Assembly: GCF_009193265.1 (NCBI RefSeq)
Contig: NZ_VZZZ01000006.1
Location: 62,001 to 126,000 of the forward strand
Source: Marinobacter changyiensis
GTDB lineage: Bacteria; Pseudomonadota; Gammaproteobacteria; Pseudomonadales; Oleiphilaceae
Reading direction: 5' to 3'
DNA length: 64,000 bases
The notes under the pieces are model-generated. The model saw nothing but the letters and a program-made list of their open reading frames with translations. It had not been told where the DNA came from and did no database searches. Position numbers and translations under genes: made by a program. Below are positions 19,143-28,501 of this stretch, one piece after another. Positions within the stretch are counted from its first letter, which is position 1; each line of letters begins with the position of its first letter.

Positions 19143-20144
19143 TCAGAACACGGCGCCTGGCTGGGGCCGCGTACCCTCGGTTAATTGCCGGAGCCAGTTT
19201 CGGCCCATGATCTTTTCGATCTCGTCGTGATTGAACCCCTTCAGGCGCAAACCGTCGGCGATGTTGCTAAAATGGCGGTTATCGCTGAACCAGGACAGCG
19301 GCTTTGGCCAGCCGGCATTCGCCTTATCGCCCTCGCCATAGTCCGTGGCCTTGGTCCAGCGGCCATTGCGCATCCAGGTCAGTACTGACTCCGGCTGCGC
19401 CTGGCACAGGTCGGTGCCCATGCCTATGTGATCGACTCCCATCAGCTCCGCGGTATCGGCCACCATGCCGCAGAACTCATCCAGCGTGCAGTCCGGGCCA
19501 TTTTTGAGGTGGAACGGGTACACCGAAAATCCCAGAATGCCGCCGCTTTGCGCTACCGCACGCAACACCGCATCGGACTTGTTGCGCTTGGCGGCATGAA
19601 AGGTGGCCGGATTGGCGTGGGAGATAATCACCGGCCGCTCCGATAGCTCAATAGCGTCCAACGTAGAGCGCTCTGAGCTGTGAGACATATCGATCAACAT
19701 GCCGACCCGGTTCATCTCCCGAATCACCTGCTGGCCGAAACGGGTGACGCCACTGTCTTCGGCTTCGTAACATCCGCAAGCCAGCAAACTCTGGTTATTG
19801 TAGGTGAGCTGCATGATCAGCAACCCCAGCCGGCGCATAATGGCCACCAGATCAATATCGTCTTCGATGGGCGAGCAGTTCTGGGCTCCGAAGAAAATAC
19901 CCACGCGATGGCTTTCCCGAGCCAGTTCGATATCGCTGGCCTGGTGCACCGGCATGATCAGGTCATCATGCGCCTCGAATCGACGCTGCCATTCCCCGAA
20001 ACGAAGCAAAGTCTCACGGCAGTTCTCGTGGTACACCAGGGTGGCGTGCACCGCATCAACGCCGCCTTCGCGCATTTCCTCGAAGATAGTCCGGGACCAG
20101 TTCGAGTACTGCAGCCCATCAATGGTCAGAACAGACTGTGACAT
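19143..20144 (-). CDS. M19 (renal dipeptidase)-family amidohydrolase homologue
   Basis: 333-residue TIM-barrel protein of the membrane-dipeptidase family, without signal peptide. Two metal-binding histidine motifs are visible (LIDMSHSS and VIISHANPATFH) and a C-terminal HIGMGTDL strand. The N-terminal zinc motif HxD of true dipeptidases is replaced by DGLQYSNW. Relatives of this type are found beside dimethylglycine demethylation genes in Pseudomonas, where their reaction is not established. It lies 10 bases after the dehydrogenase gene and 37 bases before the BCCT gene. Dipeptidase activity should not be assumed. Confidence 0.85.
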   Translation of the reverse strand: MSQSVLTIDGLQYSNWSRTIFEEMREGGVDAVHATLVYHENCRETLLRFGEWQRRFEAHDDLIMPVHQASDIELARESHRVGIFFGAQNCSPIEDDIDLVAIMRRLGLLIMQLTYNNQSLLACGCYEAEDSGVTRFGQQVIREMNRVGMLIDMSHSSERSTLDAIELSERPVIISHANPATFHAAKRNKSDAVLRAVAQSGGILGFSVYPFHLKNGPDCTLDEFCGMVADTAELMGVDHIGMGTDLCQAQPESVLTWMRNGRWTKATDYGEGDKANAGWPKPLSWFSDNRHFSNIADGLRLKGFNHDEIEKIMGRNWLRQLTEGTRPQPGAVF

Positions 20145-20154
20145 GGCAGAGTCC

Positions 20155-21597
20155 TCAGGCCTTGGTGTAACAGGTTTTCACCACGGTGTAGAACTCGCGG
20201 GCGTTTCGGCCCTGCTCCCGTGGTCCGAAACTGGAGTCCTTGCGACCACCGAAGGGCACGTGATAATCCGTACCGGCGGTAGCCAGGTTCACCATCACGC
20301 AGCCGGTCTCCGCACGGGCCTTGAAATCCGTCGCCCAATGCAGGGAACGGGTGATCAGACCGGCGGTCAGGCCATAGTTGGTATCGTTCAGGGCCGCCAG
20401 CGCCGCTTCGTAATCCGGAACCCGGATCACACAGGCCACGGGGCCGAACACTTCATCCCGGTTGATGGTCATGTCGTTGGTGGTATCGGTAAAGAGTACC
20501 GGCTGCATGTAGTAGCCCTCGCTGCCGGCATTGACATCCTTGCCGCCGAACACCAGCGTGGCGCCCTCCTGCAAGGCCACATCCACCCAGCGACGGTTGG
20601 CTGCCAACTGGCTGTCGCTGGCAATGGGACCAATGACCGTACCGTCCGCCAGTGCCGGGCCCACCGTCGCTGCGGCGAGTTTTTCAGTGAGCTTCGCCAC
20701 GAATTGATCGTGCACCGCATCGGTAACAATCAACCGTGAGGACGCCGTGCACTTCTGCCCGGAGCCGGAATAGGCACCGGCGAACGCCGCTTCAACCGCC
20801 ACATCCAGATCAGCGTCGTCCAGCACGATCAGGGCGTTCTTGGAGCCCATTTCCAGCTGGCACTTCACCAGGTTGGCGGCAGTCGCGGCAGCGACACGGC
20901 GTCCAACCTCCAGCGACCCGGTAAAGGTGATGGCCTGAACATGGGGGCTGGTGATCAATGCCTCGCCCGCTTCACGGCCACTGCCGGTGATCAGGTTGAA
21001 GGTACCCGGGGGCAGACTCTGGCGGCTGATGATTTCCGTCAGCGCCCAGGCGCTTGCCGGCACCAGATTGGCGGGTTTGAAAACCACGGCGTTACCAAAC
21101 GCCAGGGCCGGGGCGATCTTCCAGACGGCGGTCGCCATGGGGAAATTCCAGGGGCTGATCACCCCGACAACGCCCAGTGGCTCGCGACGTGTTTCGATCT
21201 CAACACCCGGGCGCACCGATGCCACCCGGTCATCGATCTGACGCAGCACTTCGGCGGCGTAGTAATGGAAGAACTGGCCCGAGCGATACACCTCGCCCTT
21301 GCCTTCTGCCAACGGCTTGCCTTCCTCGCGGGAAAGCAGCTCACCCAGTTCGTCCTTGCGGGCAATCAGCTCATTGCCGATGGCCATCAGCACGCTGTAG
21401 CGGGCCTCAAGCCCGGTTTCGGCCCATATCTTCTGGCCTTGCCGGGCGGCGTCAATGGCCTGCTTCACCTGCCTGGCACTGGCCTGGTCATAATGGCCGA
21501 TGGTATCGGAGAGATCAGACGGATTCTGGTTGGGCTGGGCAGACGGTTCACCCTTGACCCACTCTCCACCGATGTAGAGTGCGTGTGACTGTGACAT
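20155..21597 (-). CDS. NAD(P)-dependent aldehyde dehydrogenase (2-oxoglutarate-semialdehyde dehydrogenase type)
   Basis: 480-residue aldehyde dehydrogenase with intact catalytic residues: the Asn in ISPWNFPMAT, the Glu in CQLEMGSKNAL and the nucleophilic Cys in SGQKCTASSRL. Its N-terminus (LYIGGEWVKG) and the TDYHVPFGGRKDSSFGPREQG tail resemble class III 2-oxoglutarate-semialdehyde dehydrogenases, such as the Bacillus YcbD type. It would oxidise a small semialdehyde in the cytoplasm. First gene of the operon; the divergent LysR gene and a LysR-type box lie just upstream. Confidence 0.92.
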   Translation of the reverse strand: MSQSHALYIGGEWVKGEPSAQPNQNPSDLSDTIGHYDQASARQVKQAIDAARQGQKIWAETGLEARYSVLMAIGNELIARKDELGELLSREEGKPLAEGKGEVYRSGQFFHYYAAEVLRQIDDRVASVRPGVEIETRREPLGVVGVISPWNFPMATAVWKIAPALAFGNAVVFKPANLVPASAWALTEIISRQSLPPGTFNLITGSGREAGEALITSPHVQAITFTGSLEVGRRVAAATAANLVKCQLEMGSKNALIVLDDADLDVAVEAAFAGAYSGSGQKCTASSRLIVTDAVHDQFVAKLTEKLAAATVGPALADGTVIGPIASDSQLAANRRWVDVALQEGATLVFGGKDVNAGSEGYYMQPVLFTDTTNDMTINRDEVFGPVACVIRVPDYEAALAALNDTNYGLTAGLITRSLHWATDFKARAETGCVMVNLATAGTDYHVPFGGRKDSSFGPREQGRNAREFYTVVKTCYTKA

Positions 21598-21672
21598 GGG
21601 TTCCTCCTTAATGATTACCCATAGCCTAGACGCTTTTAATTTATAAGGGTAATCAAAAATATCGCAGTTTTG

Positions 21673-21687
21673 ATAAGTTATTCTTAT
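21673..21687. promoter_or_regulatory. LysR-type operator between aldehyde dehydrogenase and LysR genes
   Basis: ATAAG-TTATT-CTTAT is a perfect inverted repeat containing T-N11-A, the LysR-box form. It lies 35 bases before the lysR start and 76 before the dehydrogenase start. A second inverted pair, GATTACCC near 21617 and GGGTAATC near 21652, flanks the dehydrogenase promoter region. The arrangement fits control of both directions by the neighbouring LysR protein. Confidence 0.6.
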
Positions 21688-21721
21688 ACTTCATTGCTGA
21701 TCAGAAACGGACGGAAAACGA

Positions 21722-22609
21722 ATGTCGCTCGAACTCAAGACTCAACCGCTGCGCTATGTGCTCGCGGTGCACGAAGAAGGGAGCTTCCATGGCGCTGCCC
21801 GACAACTGCACCGCAGCCAGCCGGCGTTGTCCATGGCCATACGGGATCTGGAGGAGCGGCTCGGACAGCCGCTATTCGAAAAGAACCAGAAGGGGCAGCT
21901 AACCCCCTACGGCGAGTATTGTCTGCCCCGATTCCGGGAACTGATAAAGCAGCACGACCGGCTCGCCAACGATTTACAGCATGTCGCCCTGGGCCAGCAG
22001 GGGCGCGTCACCCTGGCGACGGTGCCATCGGTTGCCAGTCGGTTGATGCCGGAAGTCCTGGCGGCGTTCATTGCCGAGTTTCCGAACCTCAACATTAACC
22101 TGCACGACGAAAACGCGGAGTTCGTCTGCCGGATGGTCGCTAGTGGCGAGGTCGATCTGGGGATCAGCAGCGTCTGGGCACAGGATGAACACCTGAGTTA
22201 TACCCACCTGTTTGAGGACAACATAGGGGTTGTATTGCATCGCGACCACCGGCTGGCAAATTGTGACAGCCTGCAGTGGCAGGAACTGCAGAAAGAGCGG
22301 TTTATCGCCAACGGCACTTCGCGGCTATTAAAAAAAACCGCAGCCGCCAGCCTCGTGGATAACAACGACTTCTATATTTCCAACATGATCTCTCTGCTCG
22401 CCATGCTGGAAGCGGGCAGTGGCATTACCACTCTGCCCAGTCTGGCCTTTCCGGTCGATAACCAGAAATTGCGTTTTATCCCTCTGCGCGAGCCCAAACT
22501 GGTGCGCCAGATCGGCATCATCAAGCTGGCCAACCGGTCGCTGTCACCGTCGGCCCAGGCCCTGGAGCAGGTTATTCTCAGGCGATTGAAGGGAGCGACT
22601 GCTTTATAG
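21722..22609 (+). CDS. LysR-family transcriptional regulator of the BCCT/dehydrogenase operon
   Basis: 295-residue regulator. The N-terminal winged helix reads LAVHEEGSFHGAARQLHRSQ then PALSMAIRDLEERLG; the remaining ~200 residues form the two-lobed effector domain. Divergent from the aldehyde dehydrogenase gene with a LysR box in the 124-base gap, the usual layout for an activator of the opposite operon. The coinducer is unknown and would probably be the operon's substrate or an intermediate. Confidence 0.93.
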   Translation: MSLELKTQPLRYVLAVHEEGSFHGAARQLHRSQPALSMAIRDLEERLGQPLFEKNQKGQLTPYGEYCLPRFRELIKQHDRLANDLQHVALGQQGRVTLATVPSVASRLMPEVLAAFIAEFPNLNINLHDENAEFVCRMVASGEVDLGISSVWAQDEHLSYTHLFEDNIGVVLHRDHRLANCDSLQWQELQKERFIANGTSRLLKKTAAASLVDNNDFYISNMISLLAMLEAGSGITTLPSLAFPVDNQKLRFIPLREPKLVRQIGIIKLANRSLSPSAQALEQVILRRLKGATAL

Positions 22610-22665
22610 CCAGACAGTCTATTAAGCTCAATAAACTGATCCGACTGGAGCTGGCCCAATCACAA

Positions 22666-24092
22666 CTACTCGTTCAGATTACTGAGAGAGTCGGACAAAC
22701 GCTCGATCCGCTCATTGGATGCGGTCACCAGCTCGTTGATTTCGCCGGCCGAATCACTTGATCGCTTCGCCAATTTGCGGACTTCGTCGGCGACCACCGC
22801 GAAGCCCCGTCCCGACTCCCCGGCCCTTGCAGCTTCGATAGCCGCGTTCAGCGCAAGCAGGTTTGTCTGGTTGGCAATTGCGTTGATGACCTTGATGATG
22901 TTGCTGATTTCCTTACTGGACTCCAGAACCTCACCCATTTCTTTGTTGGTCACTTGAGTCGCAAGACGCTTGTCGGTGATATCAATTCCGTAGGACACCA
23001 CCAGACGAACCTCATTAGAGAAGTTCCGGATCGCACAGGATGACATTTCCAACCACACAGACTTCCCTGTTTTGGTTTCCAGTTGCACCGTGTTTTTCTG
23101 GTCGTTGCCTGCCAGGATCTGCTTGAAGTTGTCGCCACCGGACAGCTGTGGGAGCGTTAACCGCTGGGACAGTAACTCCTGTTCACTGCCGAATCCCAGG
23201 CGTTCAACCAGGTAATGATTGGCTGCGATCAGCTGGCCGTCGCGGTTCCACTCAGCGATGGCGGCTGCACGACCTATAGCCTCAAAGCGCCGGGCGTTGG
23301 CCAGCCCGGTCTCTTTTGTGGTGGTGACGTCGGCCTCCAGTGCCACAAAGTGCGTCAGTTTACCGGCACCATCCACAATCGGGTTGATGGCCAGTGAAAT
23401 CCAGTAAGGTTCACCGTTCTTGTGATAGTTCAAAATTTCATCATAGAACGGCGTGCGCGCATCCAGGTGCTGGCGGATACGGCGTCGGGTTTCTTCGCTG
23501 GTGTCAGGGCCCTGAAGCCGGTCCCCCGGTTTGGTCCCTTTGACCTCCTCAAGCCGATATCCGGCCAGCTTCTCAAATCCCCGGTTCACAAAAACGATCT
23601 TGCCATTCGGGTCAGTAATCACGACAGCGTTTTCAGTCACCCTCGCAGCCGCGGCCAGTAACTGTTCTTCCGGATCTGGCTGGGGCAAAGCGGAAAGATC
23701 TTGAAGAATCATGGTCTTATAGCGTTGGCCATCAAATTTGCTCCCGAGCAGGGTAACCCGGCATCGCCATTCACGGCCGCCGTTGTCTGTCAGGCAATGG
23801 TCTCCCGCCATAGCCAGCTGCCTGGCACAAGGTCAGCCCCGAACACCGACGTCATCGGCTGACCCGCTACGACCCCGGAGCCAATGCCGAATCGTTTGCG
23901 CATTGACTCATTCATGAGCAATACGCTCTGGCGGGAATCCATTGTGACAAAAGGCTCCGATACATCGGCCAGCAGTTCTGCAAGGCGGGCTGAGATGTAT
24001 GTTGACGATTGCTTGTCGCGATTGTCCTGGCCCGGTTCAACGCCTACGGATGAGACTGCTCTTTCACGTCCCCAGGATAACCATGCCGGCAT
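22666..24092 (-). pseudogene. PAS-PAS methyl-accepting signalling protein, apparently frameshifted
   Basis: Cytoplasmic chemotaxis-type receptor of about 475 residues split over two frames. Frame one (24092 down to 23790) gives a first PAS domain (PFVTMDSRQSVLLMNESMRK) and stops. The other frame continues the PAS at [18 protein letters not shown], then shows a PAS/PAC domain ([20 protein letters not shown]), a third PAS and a short methyl-accepting hairpin with the conserved tip [19 protein letters not shown]. One-base slippage near 23815-23830 joins them. The second part (22666-23811) could be made alone from an ATG at 23811, but no good ribosome site precedes it. No membrane helices; architecture recalls BdlA-like receptors. 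A sequencing error is also possible. Confidence 0.72.
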
Positions 24093-24238
24093 TGGTTCTG
24101 ACCTCTAGTAAATATGATAATTATTTAATGCTTGGAGTATACGCAGATACCCTTGAAAAGTTCTCCTGCTTTAGAGTGTGGCCTCAAGAAGTGCGCCGGG
24201 GAATCTGCGGGGCAGAACGCCCACGAGCGAGATCGAGT

Positions 24239-24445
24239 TCAGGGCCGGTCATCGGGCGGCGTGCCCTCATCACATTTCCGGCAGTCCAGCTCAAACCCCA
24301 GCATCGACTCCCGGCCTTTCACTGTGGTAACCCACGGGCGATTCACCCAAGGCGGTGTGTGGCGCACGTGCTGGTTGTGACCACAGGCCAACCGGGCGAC
24401 CCAGTGGTTTTCTTGATCTTTGTGGTAGCCGGTAATGGGTTGCAT
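24239..24445 (-). CDS. DUF3565-family protein
   Basis: Small 68-residue protein starting MQPITGYHKDQENHW. Contains VARLACGHNQHVRHTPPW, NRPWVTT and a late CRKC pair, so Cys and His residues could bind a metal such as zinc. These are the signature elements of DUF3565, whose function is unknown. The ATG at 24445 has GGGGTG a few bases upstream; an ATG one codon earlier is equally in frame. Lies 13 bases after the outer-membrane protein gene. Confidence 0.82.
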   Translation of the reverse strand: MQPITGYHKDQENHWVARLACGHNQHVRHTPPWVNRPWVTTVKGRESMLGFELDCRKCDEGTPPDDRP

Positions 24446-24458
24446 CATACACCCCAGT

Positions 24459-25052
24459 CTAGAACCGGAATTCCGGCCCTGCCGAGAACACGTGTACATC
24501 GGATTTCAGATTCTGGACGCCTGAGCTGTCGTCACCAATATCCTGCAGGTAATCCCATTCCAGGCGAAGACCGAAAGATTCGGTAACACCGATTTTGGCG
24601 CCGGCGCCGGTGCGGAACGAAAGGCCACTTTCGTGATCGCTGGCACTGCCAAGACCGTTGATCGTGAAACTGCCTTCCTGCCGCCAGAATTGATCACCCA
24701 CCTTCGCGAACAGGCGCACCGGGCCAAGCTCCGGTGTGAACACCAGCAGAGAACTGTCAAACATATGGTAACCAACGTCGATAGAGCCTGCGCTGCTCTT
24801 TATTGTGGTGTCATCAACGAAGCGATAACCACCCTCGAACGCCAGGTACCTGTCAAAGAATCCGCCCGCGTATATGCGCCCGGTCAAAGCGAAGTCATCA
24901 CACTCGATTAACACGTCGTCACAGAAGTCATTCATCTCTGCCTGCCCCACAGAGAGCCCTGTGTGGCTACCCTGCGCAGGTGCGATGCTGGCCAGAGCCA
25001 GCAATGAGCCAACCGCAAACACACAAGACAAAGCATTTCCTGCCTTCAACAT
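24459..25052 (-). CDS. Outer-membrane beta-barrel protein with signal peptide
   Basis: 197 residues: signal peptide ending ...ALASIAPAQG, then alternating amphipathic strands and a terminal phenylalanine (AGPEFRF) typical of outer-membrane insertion. Segments such as FRTGAGAKIGVTESFGLRLE and WDYLQDIGDD resemble the OmpA-like/OmpW-like eight-stranded barrels. Cysteines in NDFCDDVLIECDD might form a disulfide near the first loop. Function unknown. It is divergent from tmm across a 628-base gap. Confidence 0.82.
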   Translation of the reverse strand: MLKAGNALSCVFAVGSLLALASIAPAQGSHTGLSVGQAEMNDFCDDVLIECDDFALTGRIYAGGFFDRYLAFEGGYRFVDDTTIKSSAGSIDVGYHMFDSSLLVFTPELGPVRLFAKVGDQFWRQEGSFTINGLGSASDHESGLSFRTGAGAKIGVTESFGLRLEWDYLQDIGDDSSGVQNLKSDVHVFSAGPEFRF

Positions 25053-25680
25053 CCTGAATTTCCTCGTGTTGGCGAAGATCTTGAACGTCTTGACTGGATA
25101 TTACAGAGGAGCAACTCGCTTGAGGTAAATCATCGGCAAGCTTTTGCAATTCTTAACATTTGAGTCAACCAGGCTTTTTAGCACACCTGAAACCTGCCTG
25201 GATCTGTCTCATGGATCCGGGCATTCGCCTGCTCTTTTCATTACGGCGTCCGGTCGGCGTTCAGAGCCAGAATCCGCCGGATCCTGGCTAACAAACCGCA
25301 AGAACATCAGATTTGTGTTAAGGTCCCGTCTCTGATTTACCAAAGCAGTCCAAAAGACAGCAACGCGCTGCCTTTCCCGACCACTTCGAGCGCTCCCCTT
25401 TCTGGCGACGCTTCGACACCTTGCAGTACAGCCAACACGGCTAGCACGACGATTTTCCGCCCTGAAGCGAATTGCCTGCAGTCCTTGGCAAACGGAGCCT
25501 CCGGTTTATTTTTACGCCCGCAGTTAATCCTGCATTTGGCGCGCGCCTGCGTGGACCGTTTTCACCGGGCGATGGGACCGTATTCCTGACGGAGCGGTGC
25601 CCAGCCACAACTATTTTTTCGTCGAACGAGCACGCTCTCGCTCGTTCGGACGACGCACATCCTGACAATAGAGGAACACT
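25053..25680. other. Long non-coding gap between the barrel gene and tmm
   Basis: No convincing gene in either strand; short frames here lack ribosome sites and family motifs. The left end should hold the promoter of the barrel gene and the right end that of tmm. A strong inverted repeat at 25623-25648 is described separately. No clear sigma-54 or riboswitch pattern was recognised by eye. Confidence 0.6.
25623..25648 (+). promoter_or_regulatory. Nine-pair inverted repeat in the tmm leader
   Basis: CGAACGAGC, eight-base loop, GCTCGTTCG: a perfect repeat 32 bases before the tmm start, preceded by TTTTTT. It lies immediately upstream of the likely ribosome site (GAGGAA at 25671). It could be a regulator-binding site or an RNA hairpin controlling tmm; there is no T-run after it. 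Confidence 0.5.
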
Positions 25681-27063
25681 ATGAGCTTTAGAATCGCCAT
25701 CCTTGGGGCCGGCCCTAGCGGACTTGCCCAACTACGTGCCTTTGAAGCGGCACGCCTCGCCGGCACCGATATTCCCGAAATCGTCTGCTATGAAAAACAG
25801 AGTGATCTGGGCGGATTATGGAACTACACCTGGCGCACCGGCCTTGACGCCTACGGTGAACCCGTGCACGGCAGCATGTATCGCTATCTCTGGTCGAATG
25901 GACCGAAAGAATGCCTGGAGTTTGCGGACTACAGCTTCGAGGAGCATTTTGGCCGGCCCATTCCCTCCTACCCGCCCCGGGCGGTGCTCCGTGATTACAT
26001 CATGGGGCGCGTCGAGAAAAGTGGTGCGCGACAGTACATCCGCTTTAATACCGCGGTTCACTGGGTGGACTATACGGAGGACACCGGCAAGTTTGCGGTC
26101 ACGGTCAGAGATCTCAAAGAGGACGTGCTCTGCACCGAAGAGTTCGATTATGTGGTGGTGGCCACCGGTCATTTCTCTACGCCCAACGCGCCTTATTTCG
26201 AGGGTCTCAACCAGTTTCCGGGCCGCGTCATGCATGCCCATGACTTCCGCGATGCCTGTGAATTCGCTGGCAAGGACCTGCTGCTGATCGGTAGCAGTTA
26301 TTCCGCCGAGGACATCGGCACCCAGTGTCACAAATACGGCGCGAAATCGGTCACTTTCAGCTACCGCAGCCAGCCCATGGGCTTTGAATGGCCGGACTCT
26401 TTCAAGGAAGTGCCACTGCTCACCAAGGTGGTCGGCAAGACGGCTTACTTCAAGGACGGCAGCAGTCAGGATGTGGACGCCATCATTCTCTGCACCGGCT
26501 ACCAACACCATTTCCCGTTCCTGCCGGACGAGCTGACCCTGAACACCCACAATCGGCTCTATCCAGAGGGTCTGTACAAGGGCATCTTCCTGGAGCAAAA
26601 CCCGAAGCTGGTATTCCTGGGAATGCAGGACCAGTACTACACCTTCAATATGTTCGATGCCCAGGCCTGGTACGCGCGGGACGTCATACTCGACCGGATC
26701 ACCCGGCCGGATGAGTCAGCCATGGCCGCCGACAGAGCGCACTGGGTCAGCCAGGAACAAAAGGTCGAAAATCCGTTCCAGGCAATCGACTTCCAGGCCG
26801 CCTACATCCGTGATCTGTTGCAGCCCACCGATTACCCCACCTTCGACGTCGAGGGCGTGGCGGAGATCTTCAAGCAATGGGAGCACCATAAAGAGGCGGA
26901 CATTCTCGGTTATCGCAATCAGAGCTATCGCTCAACTCTCACAGGAACCCTGGCGCCGACCCACCATACGCCGTGGATGCAGGCCATGGACGACTCCCTC
27001 GAAACCTTCCTCAGCGAAGAGCCGGAAACCGAACGTCGGACCGCCATAAAGGAAACGTCATGA
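25681..27063 (+). CDS. tmm: Trimethylamine monooxygenase (flavin-containing)
   Basis: NADPH- and FAD-dependent enzyme that oxidises trimethylamine to trimethylamine N-oxide and can also oxidise dimethyl sulfide. 460 residues. FAD-binding [20 protein letters not shown] at the N-terminus, the block [20 protein letters not shown], the FMO-type motif around [20 protein letters not shown], the NADPH-binding [10 protein letters not shown], and [16 protein letters not shown] are all very close to characterised marine Tmm enzymes. GAGGAACACT precedes the ATG. It overlaps the permease gene by 4 bases. No tdm (demethylase) or TMAO transporter is in the window, so TMAO may be a product to keep or export. 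Confidence 0.95.
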   Translation: MSFRIAILGAGPSGLAQLRAFEAARLAGTDIPEIVCYEKQSDLGGLWNYTWRTGLDAYGEPVHGSMYRYLWSNGPKECLEFADYSFEEHFGRPIPSYPPRAVLRDYIMGRVEKSGARQYIRFNTAVHWVDYTEDTGKFAVTVRDLKEDVLCTEEFDYVVVATGHFSTPNAPYFEGLNQFPGRVMHAHDFRDACEFAGKDLLLIGSSYSAEDIGTQCHKYGAKSVTFSYRSQPMGFEWPDSFKEVPLLTKVVGKTAYFKDGSSQDVDAIILCTGYQHHFPFLPDELTLNTHNRLYPEGLYKGIFLEQNPKLVFLGMQDQYYTFNMFDAQAWYARDVILDRITRPDESAMAADRAHWVSQEQKVENPFQAIDFQAAYIRDLLQPTDYPTFDVEGVAEIFKQWEHHKEADILGYRNQSYRSTLTGTLAPTHHTPWMQAMDDSLETFLSEEPETERRTAIKETS

Positions 27064-28145
27064 CCAATACCAGCCTGGCCCAGGCTCGTTCACGCTTTAC
27101 CGCCAGCAGCATCCGATGGGGCTTTATGTGGGCCCTCTGGTGCGCCGTGCTCTGGGGCGCCTGGTACATACCCGGCTCCGCGGTCTGGTTTGAAGCGCCT
27201 TACGTCAACCTGAGCTACGACACCAATGCCGAATTTCTGTTGGCGGCAGCGGTGCTGACGACGTTCAACGCCATTGCCGTACTGTTTTTCCTCTTCGTCT
27301 GGAATGGGGTATTGGGTAAATGGGGTGAATACGGCCGCACCATTCGGCAGATGCGCAACATCTCCAAATGGTTCTTTATCGGTGCCATCTTTGGCGGCCC
27401 CATGGCCATATTCGGTTCCTATCTGGCCATCGGCTACATTGGCGGGGCCTTCGCGGCGATCGCCGCGTTAATGTATCCGATCATCGGCGCCACTCTGGCA
27501 CGTCTCTGGTATCAGGAAAAAATTACCAAGCGGGCGGCCATCGGTATCTTCATCATTCTCGCCGGCGGTGTAACGGTCTATGCGCCGGGGATCATTGGCG
27601 AGCTGACCGGTACCGGCGAAAGCGGCTGGCTCGGCTACGTCGGCGGCGCCATGGCGGCCCTGGGCTGGGGCGTTGAGGGGGCCATTGCCGGACGAGGCCT
27701 GGATGTTGCCGACCCGGATGTGGGTATCACCGTGCGCTTTTCCGCCGAGGTACTTTACTGGGTCGCGCTCATTCTGCCGGCTATCTACCTGTTCACCGAC
27801 CAGCCCGTTGTCGAGTTGGTTGTAGCCACATTCAACTGGGCCGCCATGGGTTGGCTGATGTTGGCCGGGGTCACCTTCGCCTTCTGTTATGTCTCCTGGT
27901 ACAAGTCCTTCCCGCTCATTGGTGTGGGTCGCGGACAGGCCATTGCCGCGCTGTATGGTCTCTTCGCCGTGATCTTCCTGGCTGCCTTTACCCTGCAGCT
28001 TCCAGAGTGGAATTTTCTGGCCGGGCTGGCGCTGTTCGTAACCGGCGGCTTCGTGATGTACACCGAGAACGACGAGGTTCTTGAAGTCGTTCGCGCCGTG
28101 TCGAAAAACACCGACGCCGTGCCTGCCCCCTCGCCCGCTCATTGA
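27060..28145 (+). CDS. DMT/EamA-family permease linked to tmm
   Basis: Ten-helix drug/metabolite-type carrier, 361 residues from the ATG at 27060, which overlaps the tmm stop (ATGA). Two EamA-like halves are visible, with the first containing [20 protein letters not shown] and the second beginning near [16 protein letters not shown]. Coupling to tmm suggests it moves a methylated amine, TMAO or a related sulfur compound, but direction and substrate are inferred only from position. A longer in-frame start at 26973 lies inside tmm and is unlikely. Confidence 0.88.
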   Translation: MTNTSLAQARSRFTASSIRWGFMWALWCAVLWGAWYIPGSAVWFEAPYVNLSYDTNAEFLLAAAVLTTFNAIAVLFFLFVWNGVLGKWGEYGRTIRQMRNISKWFFIGAIFGGPMAIFGSYLAIGYIGGAFAAIAALMYPIIGATLARLWYQEKITKRAAIGIFIILAGGVTVYAPGIIGELTGTGESGWLGYVGGAMAALGWGVEGAIAGRGLDVADPDVGITVRFSAEVLYWVALILPAIYLFTDQPVVELVVATFNWAAMGWLMLAGVTFAFCYVSWYKSFPLIGVGRGQAIAALYGLFAVIFLAAFTLQLPEWNFLAGLALFVTGGFVMYTENDEVLEVVRAVSKNTDAVPAPSPAH

Positions 28146-28164
28146 TGTACCGGAGTACCAACCC

Positions 28165-28458
28165 ATGAAAAAATTACACATGAAAGGCCGAATCCTCCAG
28201 CTCATCAGCGCCAGACACGATGAAGGCGTCTGGGATTGGGAGCTGACAGACGCTCTGATGAGTGAGTACGGCCTCGCCGGTCCTTACTGGCGGGGCAACA
28301 CACGGGTGACCCTGACGGACCTGTTTTCCACCGGCATTATCGAAAGCGTGGAAGAAAAACTGGACGATCAGGGCTACTTCGGCGTCGGCCGGGTCCTGTT
28401 CAAGTTCCGGCTCAATGCCTTTGGCCGGCAGCGCATGCTGGACACCGAACTGGCCTGA
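28165..28458 (+). CDS. 97-residue protein of the tmm operon, winged-helix-like
   Basis: Small soluble protein (MKKLHMKGRILQLISARHDE...). Predicted pattern of helices followed by a LTDLFSTGIIESVEEKLDDQ segment and a beta pair (GYFGVGRVLFKFRLNAFG) looks like a small winged-helix domain, as in PadR-like proteins. I do not recognise a named family. It follows the permease by 19 bases and shares its operon. It might sense the substrate or act as a regulator; this is only inferred. Confidence 0.7.
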   Translation: MKKLHMKGRILQLISARHDEGVWDWELTDALMSEYGLAGPYWRGNTRVTLTDLFSTGIIESVEEKLDDQGYFGVGRVLFKFRLNAFGRQRMLDTELA

Positions 28459-28501
28459 CAGATGGGCTTTGCCTGATCATTCAACTTCACGAGGAAATAA
28501 C

